Shown here: piece by piece, positions 50,863 through 59,972 of the stretch | How the letters are laid out: every line of letters begins with the position of its first letter | How positions within the stretch are numbered: position 1 is the stretch's first letter | Source of the DNA: JADZEM01 sp046328125 | GTDB lineage: Bacteria; Chloroflexota; UBA6077; JACCZL01 | Direction of reading: 5' to 3' | NCBI GenBank assembly: GCA_046328125.1 | Contig: JAXLXF010000006.1 | Coordinates: 124,001 to 188,000, forward strand | Length of the DNA: 64,000 nucleotides | Translations under genes and position numbers: made by a program | Notes under the pieces: generated by a model | Told to the model about the DNA's origin: nothing | The model's database searches: none | What the model saw: only the letters and a program-made list of their open reading frames with translations

Positions 50863-51656
50863 TTGATTGCCAGCAGCACCCGATTGTCCCGGCGCTGCCA
50901 GAACGTCCCGACCTCGCGGAAGCCGGCCTCGCGGAGCGCTCCGACCTGGAAGTCGTAGCTCGGGCGGACCCACGAGCGATCTCGCGATGCGAAGCGCGCC
51001 TCGCGCTCGGCGAACAAGCGCGAGAGCGACGGCTCCTGCTCCAACGCCTGCCACCACGTCTCCCAATCCTCGACGCCATCCTGCTTGAACGACGCCTGCT
51101 GCTCGGCCTCCTTGATCGCGGTGGCGATCCGCTGGAAGATCGGCTGGTGCGGCGGGAACGGCATGTTGTCGGCGTTCATCACGACGCCGCCCTCCGGCAT
51201 CAGCCGGCCAAGCTGGTGGTAGATGCGGGCCAGCACATCGCCGGCCAGCCAGTGCAGCGCGGTGCTGCTCAGGACCGCGTCGAGCGGCCGGCCGGCGAGC
51301 GCCTGGGTCAGCCGGTCGATCCAGGCCGGGTCATTGAGGTCATCTTTGAGCCAGGTGATGCGCCCGTCGAGCGTGCCGAGCGCGCCCTGCCCGAGCGCCA
51401 GCAGGACCGGGTCGGTGTCGAGCGCGACGGTCTGGGCCTTCGGAAACCGCTCCAGCAGCCGCTGAGAGATCGAGCCTGGGCCGCAGGCGAGATCCAGCGC
51501 CACGAAGTCCGGCCGAAGCTGCGCCTCCAGCACCTCAAGCATGATCGCGAACCGCTCCTCGCGGTCCGGAAGATACCCCTGCTGCTGGGCGTCCCAGCGC
51601 GTGAGCCAGCCGCTCCAGTCGATCGAGGCGGTGGTGGAGTCGGTGATCTGGGTCAT
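50859..51656 (-). CDS. class I SAM-dependent methyltransferase
   Basis: 265 aa from the ATG at 51656. Motif I is ALDLACGPGSISQRLLERFP (Gly-rich SAM loop), motif II VALDTDP, and ALHWLAGD lies in the substrate region, as in trans-aconitate-type and tellurite-type methyltransferases. The substrate is unknown. It forms a two-gene unit with the GNAT gene and points away from the nearby DppC-like gene by only 77 bases. Confidence 0.88.
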   Translation of the reverse strand: MTQITDSTTASIDWSGWLTRWDAQQQGYLPDREERFAIMLEVLEAQLRPDFVALDLACGPGSISQRLLERFPKAQTVALDTDPVLLALGQGALGTLDGRITWLKDDLNDPAWIDRLTQALAGRPLDAVLSSTALHWLAGDVLARIYHQLGRLMPEGGVVMNADNMPFPPHQPIFQRIATAIKEAEQQASFKQDGVEDWETWWQALEQEPSLSRLFAEREARFASRDRSWVRPSYDFQVGALREAGFREVGTFWQRRDNRVLLAIK

Positions 51657-51733
51657 GGAGCTTCGAGTCCTTTCAGGTCGGTTGGCCGATTGAGCGCGGC
51701 TAGCTGAGTCGCCCGCCCCACGGGGCTGAGCGG

Positions 51734-52621
51734 TCATGTGGCGTCGCCGGTACGGTGGGTCGGGTCGAGTACGCGCCGCCAGGCCTCGGCCGAGAGACTG
51801 ACGATCAGACAGGAGACCGTGACGGCCAGTCCGGGCGCGAGCAGGACGTGCGGCGCGCGCTCCAGAAATGGGAGCCCTTCGGCGAGCATCGCGCCCCACT
51901 CAGGCGTGGGCGGCTGGACGCCCACGCCCAGGAATGACAGGCCCGCAATGGTCAGGATCGTCTGGCCGTAGCGCGCCACCGCCAGCACCAGTAGAGCCGG
52001 CGCGGCGTTCGGGAGGATGTGAAGCAGGAACGTTCGGATCGGGTTCACTCCAACCACCCGCGCCGCCTCGACGAACGGATAGGCGCGGATCCTGGCCGTC
52101 TCGACCCGCGCCACCCGGGCATAGGTTCCCCAGCCGAACAGGCCGAGCGCCAGCACGATCCCGTTGACGCCGCCACCCGACAGGCCAGCCACGACCAGCG
52201 CGAGTAACAGGAATGGGAACGCCAGCAGGATGTCCACGATCCTGGTGATGAACAGGTCAACCAGGCCGCCGCGACTGGCCGCGATACTCCCGAGCACGAT
52301 CCCGATGACGGTGCTGACCAGCGTCACCACCAGACTGACCCCGAGACTGAGTCGGCCACCGTTGAGTACCCGGCTGAACAGGTCGCGGCCGAGTTGATCG
52401 CTTCCGAGCGGCCGGTCGACGGTCGGGCCGCGAAGGCGAGTGGTGAGCACCTGGGCGCGTGGATCGACCTGCCAGACGAACGGGCCAAGGCTGACGAGGC
52501 CGACCACAAGCACGAGCAGCACTGTTGGCACGAGCGTGCCCCAGGCCAGCCAGCGCGTCGTCGCCCGTCGCTTGCGGGGCGACTCAGTGGGCTGGGCGGC
52601 GGCGCTCGTCACCACGGTCAC
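51734..52621 (-). CDS. dipeptide/nickel-type ABC permease, DppC-like
   Basis: 295 aa from a GTG at 52621 overlapping the DppB-like stop by 4 bases. After a short polar N-terminus come helix 1 (LVPTVLLVLVVGLVSLGPF), PLGSDQLGRDLFSRVLNGGRLS, the EAA loop AARVVGVNPIRTFLLHILPNA and SFLGVGVQPPTPEWGAML. The end RRVLDPTHRTGDAT is typical. It belongs to the fourth peptide/nickel-type unit. Confidence 0.92.
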   Translation of the reverse strand: MTVVTSAAAQPTESPRKRRATTRWLAWGTLVPTVLLVLVVGLVSLGPFVWQVDPRAQVLTTRLRGPTVDRPLGSDQLGRDLFSRVLNGGRLSLGVSLVVTLVSTVIGIVLGSIAASRGGLVDLFITRIVDILLAFPFLLLALVVAGLSGGGVNGIVLALGLFGWGTYARVARVETARIRAYPFVEAARVVGVNPIRTFLLHILPNAAPALLVLAVARYGQTILTIAGLSFLGVGVQPPTPEWGAMLAEGLPFLERAPHVLLAPGLAVTVSCLIVSLSAEAWRRVLDPTHRTGDAT

Positions 52622-53565
52622 GATCGCGCCCGGAGCAACGGGTTGACCTGGCGACTCGCCACGTCCGCGAGCCAGTTCGCGACGATCGCGAGCGAGACCT
52701 GGACCAGCAGGCACGCCTGCACGGTCGGGATGTCGCGCTCGCCGATCGCCTCGTACAGCAGCCGCCCGACGCCGGGGATCGCGAAGATCACCTCGGCGAC
52801 GAGGCCGCCGGCCAGGGCGCTGCTGGCCGTCGCCCCGAGCAGGCTGATCACCGGCAGGAGTGTGTGCCGCAGGGCATGGCGCCGCAGCACGAGGCCTTCG
52901 GGCAGGCCCTTGGCGCGCGCCGTCCTGATCCAGTCGGCCCGGAGGGTCTCGTCCAGCCCGGCCATCACCAGCCGGGTGAACGTGGCCCACGGGCGTAGCG
53001 CCAGGGTCGCAATCGGCAGCACGAACGCGGCCGGCGACCCCCACCCCGAAACCGGCAGCACGGCCAGCTTGACGGCGAACGTCAGCATCAGGGTGATGGC
53101 GAGCACGTAATCCGGAATCGACAGGCCGAGCTGGGTGATCCCCAGCATCACGCGCGAGAGGCCGACACTCCGCCCGGCCAGCAGCCCGAGCGGCAGCGCC
53201 AGCACCAGGGCGATGCCGAGCGCGCCCAGCGTGAGCGCGAGCGTGATCGGCAGGCGGTCCACAATCAGCGGCAGGACGGGCCGGCGCTTCGTGAACGACT
53301 GCCCGAGATCGCCACCAACCGCCCGGCCGAGCCAGGCGGCGTACTGTGCCGGGATCGATTTGTCGAAGCCGGCCTCGCGCCGGATCGCGTCGATCTGCTC
53401 GGCGGTGGGCGCGGCCGACTCACCGTAGCGAGCCCGAAACAGCGCCAGCGCCGGATCGCCCGGCACCAGCACTGTCAGCGCGTAGACCAGGAACGACGAG
53501 ACCAGCAGCGTGAACGCGAGCAGTACCAGGCCGGTCGCCCAGCCGCCGACCCTACGAGCGCTCAC
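52618..53565 (-). CDS. dipeptide/nickel-type ABC permease, DppB-like
   Basis: 315 aa from a GTG at 53565. Helix 1 (GLVLLAFTLLVSSFLVYAL), LVPGDPALALF, the segment GFDKSIPAQYAAWLGRAVGGDLGQS, the EAA loop ARAKGLPEGLVLRRHALRHTL and an Asn in place of Asp near the end (RQVNPLLRARS instead of LDPR) are visible. A strong hairpin ends 3 bases before the start codon, and the only ribosome-site-like bases (GAGGA) lie in its loop, so translation may be structure-controlled. Confidence 0.9.
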   Translation of the reverse strand: MSARRVGGWATGLVLLAFTLLVSSFLVYALTVLVPGDPALALFRARYGESAAPTAEQIDAIRREAGFDKSIPAQYAAWLGRAVGGDLGQSFTKRRPVLPLIVDRLPITLALTLGALGIALVLALPLGLLAGRSVGLSRVMLGITQLGLSIPDYVLAITLMLTFAVKLAVLPVSGWGSPAAFVLPIATLALRPWATFTRLVMAGLDETLRADWIRTARAKGLPEGLVLRRHALRHTLLPVISLLGATASSALAGGLVAEVIFAIPGVGRLLYEAIGERDIPTVQACLLVQVSLAIVANWLADVASRQVNPLLRARS

Positions 53566-53567
53566 GA

Positions 53568-53597
53568 AGCCGCCCCGTTATCCTCGACGGGGCGGCT
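53568..53597. repeat. perfect 10-bp hairpin just before the DppB-like start
   Basis: AGCCGCCCCG (53568-53577) and CGGGGCGGCT (53588-53597) pair around a 10-base loop between the binding-protein and permease genes. It ends 3 bases before the permease GTG. Confidence 0.65.
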
Positions 53598-53692
53598 CAC
53601 GGGGAGCAGGCATCGATGGCAAACCGGGACAGGGTGCAGCGTTAACTTCGCCGCCGCACCCGCTCCTGATCCGCTCGGCATTGCGCAGACCA

Positions 53693-55270
53693 TCAGGACT
53701 TGGTGATGCCGTTGTGGAGCGCGATCGCATCCGTCGGGTGCGGCTGGTAGCCGCTGATGTTCGTCCGCGTGGCGTCGATCTGGAGATACGAGTTGAGCAC
53801 GATCGTCGCGACGTCCTGCTCGACGATCTGCTGCTCCATCTGCCGGTACCGGGCGTACCGCTGGCTGTCGTCCACGATCGTGCCGGCCTCGGCGATCTGG
53901 TCGTCCAGGCCGGTGAAGCGGCTCAGGTTGTAGGAGCCGCCGGTGGTGTAGTCCTGCTCGAAGTTCGCCTGCGGATCGAAAAGGAAGAGCGGATTCCGCG
54001 CGACCAGCGTCATGTCGAGCTCGCCACGGAGCGCCTGCGTGGACATGACCACGTCGTCTGCCACGACGTTCAGGTTGCACTGGACGCCGACTTCGGCCCA
54101 CTGCTGCTGGAGCACCTGGGCCAGCCCCGAAAGCTCTGAGCGCGTGGTGTACGTCGTCAGGGTGAAGGTGAGCGGGTTGCTCGTGGTATAGCCGGCCTCA
54201 GCGAGCAGCGCTCGGGCGGCAGCCTGGTCGAACGGGAGCCCCTTCAATGACGGGTTGCCCCAGGGGTAGTCCGGGCGGAAGATCTGGGTCTGCGCGGTCC
54301 CCAGATTCTCCAGCACCGTCTCGACGATGGTCTGCCGATCCACGGCGTGGGCGAGCGCCCGGCGGACCCGCGCGTCGGATGTGACGCCGGACTGCACGTT
54401 CGGCCAGAGCAGGCGGACGCGCGGCAGGCCGGTGGTCAGTACCTGGACACCGGAGTTTGACTTGAGGGCGGCGACATCGGCCGGGTCGATCACGCGAGCG
54501 ATGTCGGCGGCGCCGGTCCGGAGCATGTTCGCCCGGGTCTGGGCCTGCGGCACGGCCAGGTACTGGACGTCGCCGATGCTCGGCGCGCCACCCCAGAAGC
54601 CGCTATGCGCTTCTAGCACTCGGCGGTCGCCGATGCGCCAGTCGACCAGCTTGAACGGGCCGGTCCCGATCGGCGTGATGAGCGAGCCGTCGGATGCGTA
54701 GGCGGCGGACGGCTCGTAGATGACGGCCTTGCCGTCGGCGAGGATCGCCGGCATGTACGGTGTGGGCTTGGCTGTCTTGATCGAGACGGTGCTGCTGTCC
54801 ACGGCGGCGATCGCGGCGCCCTTGAATGCTGCGACGGCATCCTTCGACTCGGCCAGCCGCTGGAGGTTGAACACGACGGCGCCAGCGTCCATCGCCACCC
54901 CGTTGTGGAATGTGACGCCCTGGCGCAACGTGAAGCGCCAGGTGGTCGGATCGACGGGCGCCCACTCGGTCGCCAGGGCGGGGACGAACTTGCTGTTGAA
55001 GTCGATCTGGACGAGCCCCTGAGCCATGCCTTCGCGAATGGCGTAGACACCGCCGCTGGCATCACCGTACGTCTTCGGCTCGAACACGTCCGCGAAGACC
55101 AGCGAGGTACCCGCTGCTTGTCTGAGCCCTGGAACGGCTGCGGGAAGGCTGCCGGCGGCCGACGCGGGTGCCACGGCGAACGCGCTGCCGACGCCGACAG
55201 CGGCGATGGCGGCACTCGCTCCCTGCACGAAGCGGCGGCGCGAAAGGGTGGTCCGGGCTGCTGACGTCAT
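53693..55270 (-). CDS. family-5 solute-binding protein, Tat-exported
   Basis: 525 aa. The N-terminus has a twin-arginine signal (LSRRRFVQGASAAIAAVGVG) ending near ASAA, with no lipobox, unlike the three lipoprotein paralogues in the window. WRFTLRQGVTFHNGVAMDAGAVVFNLQRL, GTGPFKLVDWR and VRRALAHAVDRQTIVETVL mark SBP_bac_5. Tat export implies folding before secretion, sometimes seen with cofactor- or metal-loaded proteins. It is the first gene of the 55.3-51.7 kb transport unit. Confidence 0.9.
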   Translation of the reverse strand: MTSAARTTLSRRRFVQGASAAIAAVGVGSAFAVAPASAAGSLPAAVPGLRQAAGTSLVFADVFEPKTYGDASGGVYAIREGMAQGLVQIDFNSKFVPALATEWAPVDPTTWRFTLRQGVTFHNGVAMDAGAVVFNLQRLAESKDAVAAFKGAAIAAVDSSTVSIKTAKPTPYMPAILADGKAVIYEPSAAYASDGSLITPIGTGPFKLVDWRIGDRRVLEAHSGFWGGAPSIGDVQYLAVPQAQTRANMLRTGAADIARVIDPADVAALKSNSGVQVLTTGLPRVRLLWPNVQSGVTSDARVRRALAHAVDRQTIVETVLENLGTAQTQIFRPDYPWGNPSLKGLPFDQAAARALLAEAGYTTSNPLTFTLTTYTTRSELSGLAQVLQQQWAEVGVQCNLNVVADDVVMSTQALRGELDMTLVARNPLFLFDPQANFEQDYTTGGSYNLSRFTGLDDQIAEAGTIVDDSQRYARYRQMEQQIVEQDVATIVLNSYLQIDATRTNISGYQPHPTDAIALHNGITKS

Positions 55271-55340
55271 GGCTCCTCCTGGGCGTTGCGGGGCGCGTAT
55301 GTCACGAAGTCGCGGACGGTTCGGGTGAGTCGAGCGGCAC

Positions 55341-56081
55341 TCACGGGCGGACGGCTCGAACGAGGTACGGGCGACGGCCGCGCGGCCGGGCCATCTCGGG
55401 CTTGAAGGCGACGCGGGCCTCGTAGACGCCGCGCATCCGGCTGACCTCCACGTCGCCGAAGCCCTGCGCGGTCAGCAGGTCGGTCAGTTGGCTCGTCGAT
55501 GGGCCGCCCATCAAGGGCAGGCTGTCGAGGAAGTCTCGGTAGTGCTCGACCATGTTCGGGCCGCCGCCGGCCGGGGATTCGGGCCTGTCAGTGGCCTGAG
55601 CAAGCCACCTGCTCTCGATCAGCAGGACGTAGCCGTGGGGCTTGAGCACGCGACGGATCTCCGCCAGTGTGCGGGCCGGCTCCGGCATCGTCCAGATCAC
55701 GTTCCGCTCGGTCACGGCGTCGAAGTAGGCGTCCGGGAACGGCAAGGTGTCGCAGTCGGCGACGCGCAGGTCGATTGTCAGCCCGAGCCGTGAGGCGCGC
55801 TCCCGCGCCCGCTCGATCATGCGCGGCGCGATGTCGATGCCGTACGACTCGTGGCCCAACGTCGCCGCGACACCGGCCAGGTAGCCGAGGCCGGTCCCGA
55901 GGTCGAGGACGCGCAACCGCGTGCCGAGCGGCAGCTCGCGCTTGAACAGGCGTAGCCAGGCGCGATCCTCGCGCTCGCTCTTGGCGACGTGCCAGTCCGA
56001 CATGTCGAGCGTCTCGGCACGGATCCCCCAGTGGGTGGCGATACGCTGTTTCATGGACGCGGTGTCGACGGTCTGGGTCAT
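55341..56081 (-). CDS. class I SAM-dependent methyltransferase
   Basis: 246 aa from the ATG at 56081, after GGGGGAG. Motif I LRVLDLGTGLGYLAGVA, motif II YGIDIAP, DCDTLPFPDAYFDAVTERNVIWT and VLKPHGYVLLIES are typical UbiE/Methyltransf_11 features. It is upstream of the Tat binding-protein gene (71 bases) on the same strand and divergent to a second methyltransferase of similar plan, so it may modify the transported ligand. Confidence 0.88.
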   Translation of the reverse strand: MTQTVDTASMKQRIATHWGIRAETLDMSDWHVAKSEREDRAWLRLFKRELPLGTRLRVLDLGTGLGYLAGVAATLGHESYGIDIAPRMIERARERASRLGLTIDLRVADCDTLPFPDAYFDAVTERNVIWTMPEPARTLAEIRRVLKPHGYVLLIESRWLAQATDRPESPAGGGPNMVEHYRDFLDSLPLMGGPSTSQLTDLLTAQGFGDVEVSRMRGVYEARVAFKPEMARPRGRRPYLVRAVRP

Positions 56082-56135
56082 CTCTCCCCCGAGCGGCCGG
56101 GCTGACATCGCGCGGCCTCTCAGCACCATACGCAC

Positions 56136-56150
56136 TTGCAAAGGATTGCA
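56136..56150. promoter_or_regulatory. direct repeat TTGCA-N5-TTGCA in a divergent promoter region
   Basis: TTGCA at 56136-56140 and 56146-56150, 10 bases apart (one helix turn), sit in the 117-base gap between two divergent methyltransferase genes. An outer CTTGC/GCAAG pairing is also possible. It may be an operator for both genes. Confidence 0.35.
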
Positions 56151-56198
56151 GCAAGACCGTAGCCTTCGAGCGCGAATTCTCCCGTTCGGAGTGTCCAG

Positions 56199-56945
56199 GT
56201 GACTGATACGACGGAGCCGCAGGGCGCGATCACCGAGTACTGGAACCATCGCGGCGCGGTGTACGACGCCCAGCCCGGCCACGGCATCCACGGGCAGGCT
56301 GAGCGCGACGCCTGGCTGTCCGAGCTGCGGGTCCTGCTGCCGACGCCACCGGCCGACGTGCTTGACGTCGGGACCGGGACCGGGTTCCTGGCGCAGTTGA
56401 TCGCCGAGCTCGGGCACCGCGCGACGGGCGTCGATCTGTCGGAGGGGATGCTCGGCGAGGCCAGGGCGAAGGCGGCTGCCCTCCCCGACGAGCGGCGCCC
56501 GGCGCTCCTTGTTGGGGACGCGCACGACCCGCCGTTGCCGCCGGCCAGCCAGGACGCCATCGTCAGCCGGCACGTCCTCTGGACGCTGCGCGACCCGGCC
56601 CTGGCCCTCAAGAACTGGAGTGCGCTGCTCCGACCGGGCGGGCTGCTGGTAATCATCGACGGCCTCTGGTGGCAGGACAGCGACCCGGATGCCCCGATCC
56701 GCGCCGACGCGGCGACGCACGAGCGCTGGCTGCGTGCCTACGGCCCCGATGCCCGGCGCGACGGCGGCCTGGCGATGATGCTGGCACAGACGATGGACCC
56801 GATCACCGCGTCCGTCGAGGCGGGCGGCTTCGCCGATCCGCGGCTCTCGCGGCTCGAACAGGTCGAATGTGTGGAGCGCGAAGCGGAGCCGGGCCGAGCA
56901 CGCTGGAACGAACGGTACGTTATCTCGGCCCGACGCCCGGTGTAG
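56199..56945 (+). CDS. class I SAM-dependent methyltransferase
   Basis: 248 aa from a GTG at 56199. Motif I is VLDVGTGTGFLAQLIAELG, motif II GVDLSEGML, then LVGDAHDPPLPPASQDAIVSRHVLWTLRDP and LLRPGGLLVIID. Overall plan and the (V/I)LWT(L/M)xxP segment match the divergent neighbour, so they are likely paralogues with related substrates. The N-terminal ITEYWNHRGAVYDAQPGHG resembles methyltransferases near metal-chelate transporters. Confidence 0.88.
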   Translation: MTDTTEPQGAITEYWNHRGAVYDAQPGHGIHGQAERDAWLSELRVLLPTPPADVLDVGTGTGFLAQLIAELGHRATGVDLSEGMLGEARAKAAALPDERRPALLVGDAHDPPLPPASQDAIVSRHVLWTLRDPALALKNWSALLRPGGLLVIIDGLWWQDSDPDAPIRADAATHERWLRAYGPDARRDGGLAMMLAQTMDPITASVEAGGFADPRLSRLEQVECVEREAEPGRARWNERYVISARRPV

Positions 56946-57001
56946 CTCCGGCCCAGGCGAGCGTGGCGCTGTACCCGTCACCCGGCGCCAACGTCGCGTC
57001 A

Positions 57002-57829
57002 TCATGCGTCCCGGGCCCGCATGATGACGTGCGGGCGCCCGCTCTCCGGGTGCGGGACGACCTGGGTGCGCACCCGAAAAACCTCACGCAGCATCGTCGG
57101 CGTGACGACCTCCTCGGGCGCACCCGAGGTCACGACGCGACCATCGGCCATGACGACGATCCGGTCGCAGTACTCGGCCGCGAGGTTCAGGTCGTGAATC
57201 GCCACGAGAGCGGTGCCGGCGTGGTCGCGGATCAGCCCGAGCAGGTGCTCCTGGTTGGCAAGGTCCAGGTGGTTGGTCGGCTCGTCCAGGATCAGGATCG
57301 GGGCGGCCTGGGCCAGGGCGCGCCCGAGCAGCGCGCGCTGGCGCTCGCCGCCGGAGAGGGTCGCCGCGCTCCGATGGCGCAGATGCGCCAGATTGACCCG
57401 CTGCAGGCTCTGGTCGACAATCTCGCGGTCGGCCGCCGAGCCGCCGCCGAGTGCTCCCAGGGTGCTGCTGTGCGGGATGCGGCCGGCCGCGACGATCTCC
57501 TCGACCGTGAGGTCGAACACGAGCGGCGTGTCCTGGGGCACGGCAGCGACCAGCCGTGCGAGATCGCGGCGGGGCAGCGTCTGCACGTCGCGTCCCTCGA
57601 TCGTGATCTGCCCGTGCTGATACGCGATGTGCCGAAAGATGCAACCGAGCAGCGTGGACTTCCCGGCGCCGTTCGGGCCGATGATGCCGACCACCGCGCC
57701 GCGCGGCACGACGAGCTCGACGTCGTCCAGGATGCGTCGGCCGCTCCGGATCACCGTCAACCCACTGGCGGCGATGGCGCTGCCAGCGACGGTGCTGGCA
57801 GTGATGGTGCTGCTCGCCGTGGCGTTCAT
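57002..57829 (-). CDS. FecE-type metal-chelate ABC ATPase
   Basis: 275 aa from the ATG at 57829, overlapping the permease stop by 4 bases. An N-terminal low-complexity tail of about 20 residues precedes the ATPase. Walker A is GPNGAGKST, Q-loop VPQDTP, signature LSGGERQR, Walker B ILILDEPTNHLD, switch AIHDLNLA. It closes the five-gene operon that starts with the MbnP-like gene. Confidence 0.94.
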   Translation of the reverse strand: MNATASSTITASTVAGSAIAASGLTVIRSGRRILDDVELVVPRGAVVGIIGPNGAGKSTLLGCIFRHIAYQHGQITIEGRDVQTLPRRDLARLVAAVPQDTPLVFDLTVEEIVAAGRIPHSSTLGALGGGSAADREIVDQSLQRVNLAHLRHRSAATLSGGERQRALLGRALAQAAPILILDEPTNHLDLANQEHLLGLIRDHAGTALVAIHDLNLAAEYCDRIVVMADGRVVTSGAPEEVVTPTMLREVFRVRTQVVPHPESGRPHVIMRARDA

Positions 57830-58902
57830 GCGTCACCGAAGCGCACGGTGCGGCGCGCCATCAGCAGCAGGAAGATCGGCGCGCCGATGATCGAGGTGAC
57901 CACGCCAACAGGAAGCTCCTGCGGCGCCGTGAGCGTCCGCCCAAGCAGGTCCACCGCGACCATGAACACGCCGCCGAGCAGTGCCGCCACCGGGGCGAGC
58001 CGCCGGTGGTCGCTGCCGACGAGCAGGCGGGCGGCGTGCGGCACGATCAGGCCGACGAATGAGATGCTGCCGGACACCGAGACGGCGACGCCGGTGAGCG
58101 CCGCCGCGACGACATAGAGGAGCATCCGTATTCTGCTTGGATCGACGCCCAGCGCCGCCGCCGTCGCATCGCCGAACAGCAGCGCGTTGAGCTGCCGCGA
58201 CAGGAGCAGGATGACGAGCACGCCCGCGACGAGCACGACGACCGGCAGGGGCAGCTGATACCAACGCGCGCCGCCGAGGCCGCCGAGCAGCCAGAACAGC
58301 GCGGATTGGGTCACGCCCGGGTCCTGCGCCTGGAAGATCAGGTAGCTCGTGATCCCGGAGAGGCCGGAGCCGATCACGATGCCGGCCAGGACCACGCGGC
58401 TGGCCGAGAACGTGCCGGTGAGGCTGACGAACCCGGCCACGGCGACGAGCGCGACGACCGCCCCGCCGAACGCCGCGATCCCGACCGTCGCGCCGCCGAA
58501 CGTCGCCAGGCCGAGCACGATGCAGACGACCGCGCCCAACGCCGCGCCCGAGGAGATGCCGAGTACGTACGGATCAGCCAGCGGGTTGCGCATCACGGCC
58601 TGGGCGACCACGCCGACCACCGAGAGGGCCGCGCCGACCACCACGGCGAGCAACACCCGTGGCAGGCGCAGGCTCCAGACGATGTCGTCCTGGACAAGGG
58701 TCCAGTGCGTCGGGTCGCCGAGCGCGGTCACCCGGTAGATCAGGATCTCGACGACCGTCGTGGGCGGGATGAAGACCGACCCGATGCCGACGGCCAGCGC
58801 GACGAACGCAAGCCCCGCGATCGTCAGGACACCAAGGACGAGCGCCGTGCGGGGTGCCTGGACGCCCCGCACAGCGCGGGGCGTTTGGGCCTCCGCCGCC
58901 AT
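57826..58902 (-). CDS. FecCD-type metal-chelate ABC permease
   Basis: 358 aa from the ATG at 58902, overlapping the TAA of the binding-protein gene by 1 base. SLRLPRVLLAVVVGAALSVVGVVAQAVMRNPLADPYVLG (key: GAALSVxGxxxQxxxxNPLAxPxxLG) and GSISFVGLIVPHAARLLVG are the family signatures. About ten membrane helices are predicted. It pairs with the ATPase encoded downstream. Confidence 0.94.
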   Translation of the reverse strand: MAAEAQTPRAVRGVQAPRTALVLGVLTIAGLAFVALAVGIGSVFIPPTTVVEILIYRVTALGDPTHWTLVQDDIVWSLRLPRVLLAVVVGAALSVVGVVAQAVMRNPLADPYVLGISSGAALGAVVCIVLGLATFGGATVGIAAFGGAVVALVAVAGFVSLTGTFSASRVVLAGIVIGSGLSGITSYLIFQAQDPGVTQSALFWLLGGLGGARWYQLPLPVVVLVAGVLVILLLSRQLNALLFGDATAAALGVDPSRIRMLLYVVAAALTGVAVSVSGSISFVGLIVPHAARLLVGSDHRRLAPVAALLGGVFMVAVDLLGRTLTAPQELPVGVVTSIIGAPIFLLLMARRTVRFGDA

Positions 58903-59972
58903 TACTTGAGCTTGTCCGGGTGCAGGGCCCTGGCCAGGAGCGCGACAGATTCGGCGTTCCGCGAGCTTCCAACGTAGTAGCCTTCAGCCGGCATGATGAC
59001 GAACTTGCCGTTCTTCACGGCGGCCACGTTCTGGAGACCAGGATCGTTCGTGAAGAATGCTTTCGCGTCGGCAACCGCTTTATCGAAGTCGGCCTGCGTG
59101 GGTTTGGCAAACACTTCGAGCACGATCACGTCGGGGTTCCGGTCGGCGACATTCTCCCAACTGACGGCCTGGGAGACGGCGTTGACGTCGTCGAAGATGT
59201 TCTTGCCGCCGGCCTGATGGATCGCCGCGTTGATGATGCTCTGGTTGCCGATGCCGTAGGCGTTCTTCCCGCGAGCGCCATCCTCGAAGTTGTAGTTGAA
59301 CACCTTCGGCCGTGACGCATCCCCAACCTTCGCCTTGGCATCCGCGACGGTGGCTTCCATCTTCGACACCATCGACTCGGCGGCGTCCTCGGCCGCGAGC
59401 ACCTTCCCGAGATTGCGGATATCCTGATAGAGGATCGAGAAGTCGGTCATCGGCGAGGTCTGCGCGCAGCGCACGCTGAGGGCGAAGTACGAATTGATCT
59501 TCCGTTCGGTCATATCGGCCTGGGACATCGCGCCCCTGGTGGCGTCGAAGTTCGAGGGCCAGCCGCCCAACACAAAGTCGGGGTTCACCGCCAGCAACTG
59601 CTCCCGCTGGGTCGGGACGAAGGCGCCTGGGACGTACTCGCCCGAGAGCTTCGGGAGCGCGTCCGCTTGCTTCTGCAAGTCAGGCGGGAAGGCGTTCGGG
59701 GCCACGGCCGCGATGCCGACGATCCGGTCCTTCTGGCCCATCGCCAGCAGGATCTCCAGCATGCTCGGCGTGATCGCCGCGAGGCGGGTCGGCGCCGACG
59801 TGAACGTCGAGGTGGTTTTGGTGCAGTCCGTCACCGTCCGTGAGCCGTACTCGGCTTTCGAGGCAGCCTTCGGGTCGGCCTTTGGTACGGCGGTGCCGCT
59901 CGGGCCGCCGCAGCTAGCGAGTAACATGGCTACCAGCATTACGGCAGCGAGGGTCGGGGCGCGGGCGGTCAT
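58902..59972 (-). CDS. metal-chelate ABC transporter substrate-binding lipoprotein
   Basis: 356 aa. The lipobox LLASC (Cys21) follows the signal peptide. The fold is the TroA/FepB-like class III type: APTRLAAITPSMLEILLAMGQKDRIVG, LLAVNPDFVLGGWPSNFD and NPDVIVLEVFAKPTQ. Its ATG overlaps the diheme enzyme stop by 4 bases, tying a metal-chelate importer to the MbnP/MbnH-like pair. Ligand unknown; copper or a copper chelate is suggested by context. Confidence 0.92.
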   Translation of the reverse strand: MTARAPTLAAVMLVAMLLASCGGPSGTAVPKADPKAASKAEYGSRTVTDCTKTTSTFTSAPTRLAAITPSMLEILLAMGQKDRIVGIAAVAPNAFPPDLQKQADALPKLSGEYVPGAFVPTQREQLLAVNPDFVLGGWPSNFDATRGAMSQADMTERKINSYFALSVRCAQTSPMTDFSILYQDIRNLGKVLAAEDAAESMVSKMEATVADAKAKVGDASRPKVFNYNFEDGARGKNAYGIGNQSIINAAIHQAGGKNIFDDVNAVSQAVSWENVADRNPDVIVLEVFAKPTQADFDKAVADAKAFFTNDPGLQNVAAVKNGKFVIMPAEGYYVGSSRNAESVALLARALHPDKLK

